Assembly: GCA_022843265.1 (NCBI GenBank)
Contig: JALHNZ010000020.1
Span: 1 to 53,794 of the forward strand
Direction of reading: 5' to 3'
Source of the DNA: Gemmatimonadaceae bacterium
GTDB taxonomy: Bacteria > Gemmatimonadota > Gemmatimonadetes > Gemmatimonadales > Gemmatimonadaceae
DNA: 53,794 bases
The notes under the pieces were generated by a model. The model searched no databases, was not told the DNA's origin, and saw nothing but the letters and a program-made list of their open reading frames with translations. The translations under genes and the position numbers were made by a program. Below are positions 51,966-53,794 of the stretch, in pieces (the stretch's first letter is position 1; every line of letters starts with the position of its first letter).

Positions 51966-53347
51966 GTCACGCGGCTACTGGGCTGGGAGACGATCCGGTC
52001 GCCGCGGAGGCGATCGCCCGCTATCACGACGGACTCACTGACGACATCGCCGAGTCGTCGATGCACATGCTGACGACACGGTTGCGCAGCGACGGTCTCT
52101 ATTTTGGCGAGCGTCCGCTGTGCAGTGTGATTCGGCCACGCTTTTTCACCATGGCGCAGTACAAGCATGTGGGGCGGGCGTCACGCCTCGTGGTGTCGGC
52201 CATGGAAAAGGTGCGTGTGGCCGCGATGGCGGACAGCGCGCTGCGTGCGCAGTTCCGGTTGCTCGACTGGGAGGAGCGACTGATTCATGCGGACCCGCGA
52301 TTGCCCGTCGCGAGCCCCACGTCACGTCTGGATGCGTTTTTTGCTCCCGGACCTGACGGGCTCAAGTACACGGAGTACAACGCGGAAACGCCAGCCGGTG
52401 CGGCCTATAACGATTCGCTGGCGGCCGCGTTTATGGATCTGCCCGCCATGGCCGCGTTTCGCAAACACTACATCGCGCTCAACGTGCCGGCGGGTGCGAG
52501 CGTGGTGCAGGCGCTGCTCGAGTCGTATTACAGCTGGCGCGGCGTGCGCGACACACCCAGCGTGGTGATTCTCGACTGGAAGGAAGTGCCCACGTACAGT
52601 GAGTTCGTGCTGTTCGAACGGCTGCTCAAGGATCTTGGGATTCCGGTCATGATTGGCGACCCGCGAGACGCTGAATATGCGAACGGAGTGCTGACCATTG
52701 CCGGCACCCCGGTCACGCTGATTTACAAGCGCGTGCTGATCGACGAACTGGTGTTGCAGTGCGGGGAAGACTCGCCGGTCGTGCGAGCGGTGCAGGACGG
52801 CGCGGTGTGCATGGTCAATCCGTTTCGCTGCAAGCTGCTGCACAAAAAGGCGAGCCTCGCGGTGGTGAGCGACGAACAGCAGGCGCATTTGCTGACCGCC
52901 GAGGAGCGCGCCGTTGTGGCGGCGCATGTGCCGTGGACGCGCGTGGTCGAGGAGCGCCAGACACAGCACGAAGGACGCACGGTGGACCTGCTGCCCTTTA
53001 TTCGCGAGAACAAGGACCGGTTGGTGTTGAAGCCGAATGACGACTACGGCGGCAAAGGAATCGTGCTGGGCTGGACCGTGTCCGATGCGGAATGGGCGAC
53101 CGGGCTGATGACGGCGCTGGCGAACCCGTATATCGTTCAGCAGCGCGTGGTCCTGCCATCGGAGGCATTTCCAGCGTGGGTAGACGGGCGACTGCACATT
53201 GCCGACCGGATGGTCGACACCGCCCCCTTCCTCGTGCAACAGGCGGTCGTGGACGGGTGCCTCACACGCATCGCGACTGATCCGTTGCTGAACGTGACCG
53301 CTGGTGGGGGCTCGAACGTCCCCACATTTCTGGTGGAGAACCGATGA
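51962..53347 (+). CDS. Circularly permuted ATP-grasp protein
   Basis: A 461-residue protein resembling the circularly permuted ATP-grasp / glutathionylspermidine-synthase-like group. Marks are KYTEYNAETPAGAAYND (metal-binding Glu/Asn in the first half), CMVNPFRCKLLHKKASLAVV, and DRLVLKPNDDYGGKGIVLGW (nucleotide-binding lysine and glycine loop) placed after it, the permuted order. A small beta domain ends the protein (EAFPAWVDGRLHIADRMVDT, GGGSNVPTFLVEN). It is predicted to form an amide bond in the same pathway as the upstream ligase. ATGA overlaps at both ends tie three genes together. Confidence 0.82.
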   Translation: MSHAATGLGDDPVAAEAIARYHDGLTDDIAESSMHMLTTRLRSDGLYFGERPLCSVIRPRFFTMAQYKHVGRASRLVVSAMEKVRVAAMADSALRAQFRLLDWEERLIHADPRLPVASPTSRLDAFFAPGPDGLKYTEYNAETPAGAAYNDSLAAAFMDLPAMAAFRKHYIALNVPAGASVVQALLESYYSWRGVRDTPSVVILDWKEVPTYSEFVLFERLLKDLGIPVMIGDPRDAEYANGVLTIAGTPVTLIYKRVLIDELVLQCGEDSPVVRAVQDGAVCMVNPFRCKLLHKKASLAVVSDEQQAHLLTAEERAVVAAHVPWTRVVEERQTQHEGRTVDLLPFIRENKDRLVLKPNDDYGGKGIVLGWTVSDAEWATGLMTALANPYIVQQRVVLPSEAFPAWVDGRLHIADRMVDTAPFLVQQAVVDGCLTRIATDPLLNVTAGGGSNVPTFLVENR

Positions 53348-53794
53348 GTGAGACGCCGTACCGGCCGACGATTGGCCTGACCACACAAACGCTGCATTCC
53401 ATTGACGGCATTCCGCCGGCACTGCCGTCGTCGTGGGTCATGAATCAACGCTATTTCATGGCCACCACGATGGTGGGCGGTGTGCCTTGGATGATCCCGT
53501 TGCTCGACGATGACCTGCCCACGCTGCGGGCGATCTACGAGCGGTTGGACGGGCTACTGATTCCGGGCGGCGTGGACATGGACCCACGTCAATACGGTCA
53601 GGAAATCGAACCGTACTGCGGGAATCTGGATCCGTCGCGCGATCGGACCGAGCTGCAACTCGCACGATGGGCAATCGAAGACGGCAAGCCCGTGTTCGGT
53701 CTCTGCCGCGGCCTGCAGATCATCAACGTGGCGCTCGGCGGCTCGCTCTGGCAGGATCTTGCGACGCAGCGTCCTGAGCTGGCCAAGCATGACT
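53344..53794 (+). CDS. Class I glutamine amidotransferase / C26 peptidase (3' end beyond window)
   Basis: The first 150 residues of a gamma-glutamyl-hydrolase-like protein (PuuD/C26 group); the window ends before the stop codon. Visible: PTIGLTTQTLHS, VPWMIPLLDDD, LIPGGVDMDPRQYG, and the nucleophile elbow FGLCRGLQIINVALGG with the catalytic Cys. The His-Glu part of the triad would be beyond the edge. Family enzymes hydrolyse gamma-glutamyl amides (for example gamma-glutamyl-GABA). With two amide ligases upstream, a glutamylated intermediate being trimmed, or use as ammonia source, is plausible. Confidence 0.85.
   Translation, partial: MSETPYRPTIGLTTQTLHSIDGIPPALPSSWVMNQRYFMATTMVGGVPWMIPLLDDDLPTLRAIYERLDGLLIPGGVDMDPRQYGQEIEPYCGNLDPSRDRTELQLARWAIEDGKPVFGLCRGLQIINVALGGSLWQDLATQRPELAKHD

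Overview
This window reads as a piece of a high-GC, Gram-negative (diderm) chromosome. The best taxonomic guess is the phylum Gemmatimonadota. That is inferred from gene content and protein style; no 16S rRNA or other marker was available. The diderm signs are an LpxR-type lipid A deacylase, a GmhB heptose phosphatase, a TonB-plug-like exported protein, a BON protein and many lipoproteins. All six predicted signal peptidase I substrates put Gln straight after an A-x-A type cleavage site. The first 13 bases are Illumina adapter, so the left edge is a contig end. That end cuts a tRNA-Ser gene in half.

Layout. Bases 14-1907: truncated tRNA-Ser, a degenerate CPBP-family membrane protein, a VapBC-like toxin-antitoxin pair with an apparently leaderless, palindrome-covered promoter, then an intact tRNA-Ser(UGA) with its terminator. 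Bases 2022-15195 (minus) form one tightly packed directon: valS, an Ig-like lipoprotein, gmhB, purN, purH, a DUF2723 membrane protein, a YCF48-like propeller, a bestrophin and an M28 peptidase lipoprotein. Most junctions are 4-base overlaps or gaps under 45 bases. A BON protein and thrS diverge near 16 kb, and a PAS-GGDEF diguanylate cyclase is coupled to thrS. Bases 20005-24836 hold an exported esterase, an SBP56-like lipoprotein and an unusual four-cupredoxin multicopper oxidase.

Bases 25602-40556 (plus) form a second long directon. It begins with short-chain acyl-CoA metabolism: thiolase, a canonical CPBP protease, 3-hydroxybutyryl-CoA dehydrogenase and acyl-CoA dehydrogenase. A Leu/Val-type amino acid dehydrogenase follows. 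Next come rpiB and glyA, a Minf_1886-family protein and a zinc ribbon, then the NAD(P)HX repair enzyme, a propeller lipoprotein, thiL, plsC, eno and an FtsB-like divisome protein. Convergent to this is a PilB/GspE ATPase fused to a C-terminal receiver domain. Two CAU tRNAs (initiator and probable elongator Met) lie at 43.2-43.4 kb, each followed by a terminator.

Bases 43575-50535 hold exported and poorly known proteins: a plug-domain protein, an erythromycin-esterase-family pseudoenzyme, LpxR, an exported TPR-like protein, a degenerate receiver and three unrecognised proteins. The 446-base gap at 50536-50981 carries a cluster of DnaA-box-like sequences, so it is a candidate oriC, DnaA-titration site or DnaA-controlled promoter. 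Downstream, a coupled operon (RimK-like ATP-grasp, circularly permuted ATP-grasp, class I glutamine-amidotransferase/C26 peptidase) runs off the right edge. It looks like an uncharacterised amide-ligase pathway.

The three strongest leads are the multicopper oxidase with reciprocally lost copper sites, the ATP-grasp pair plus C26 operon, and the DnaA-box cluster in front of it.
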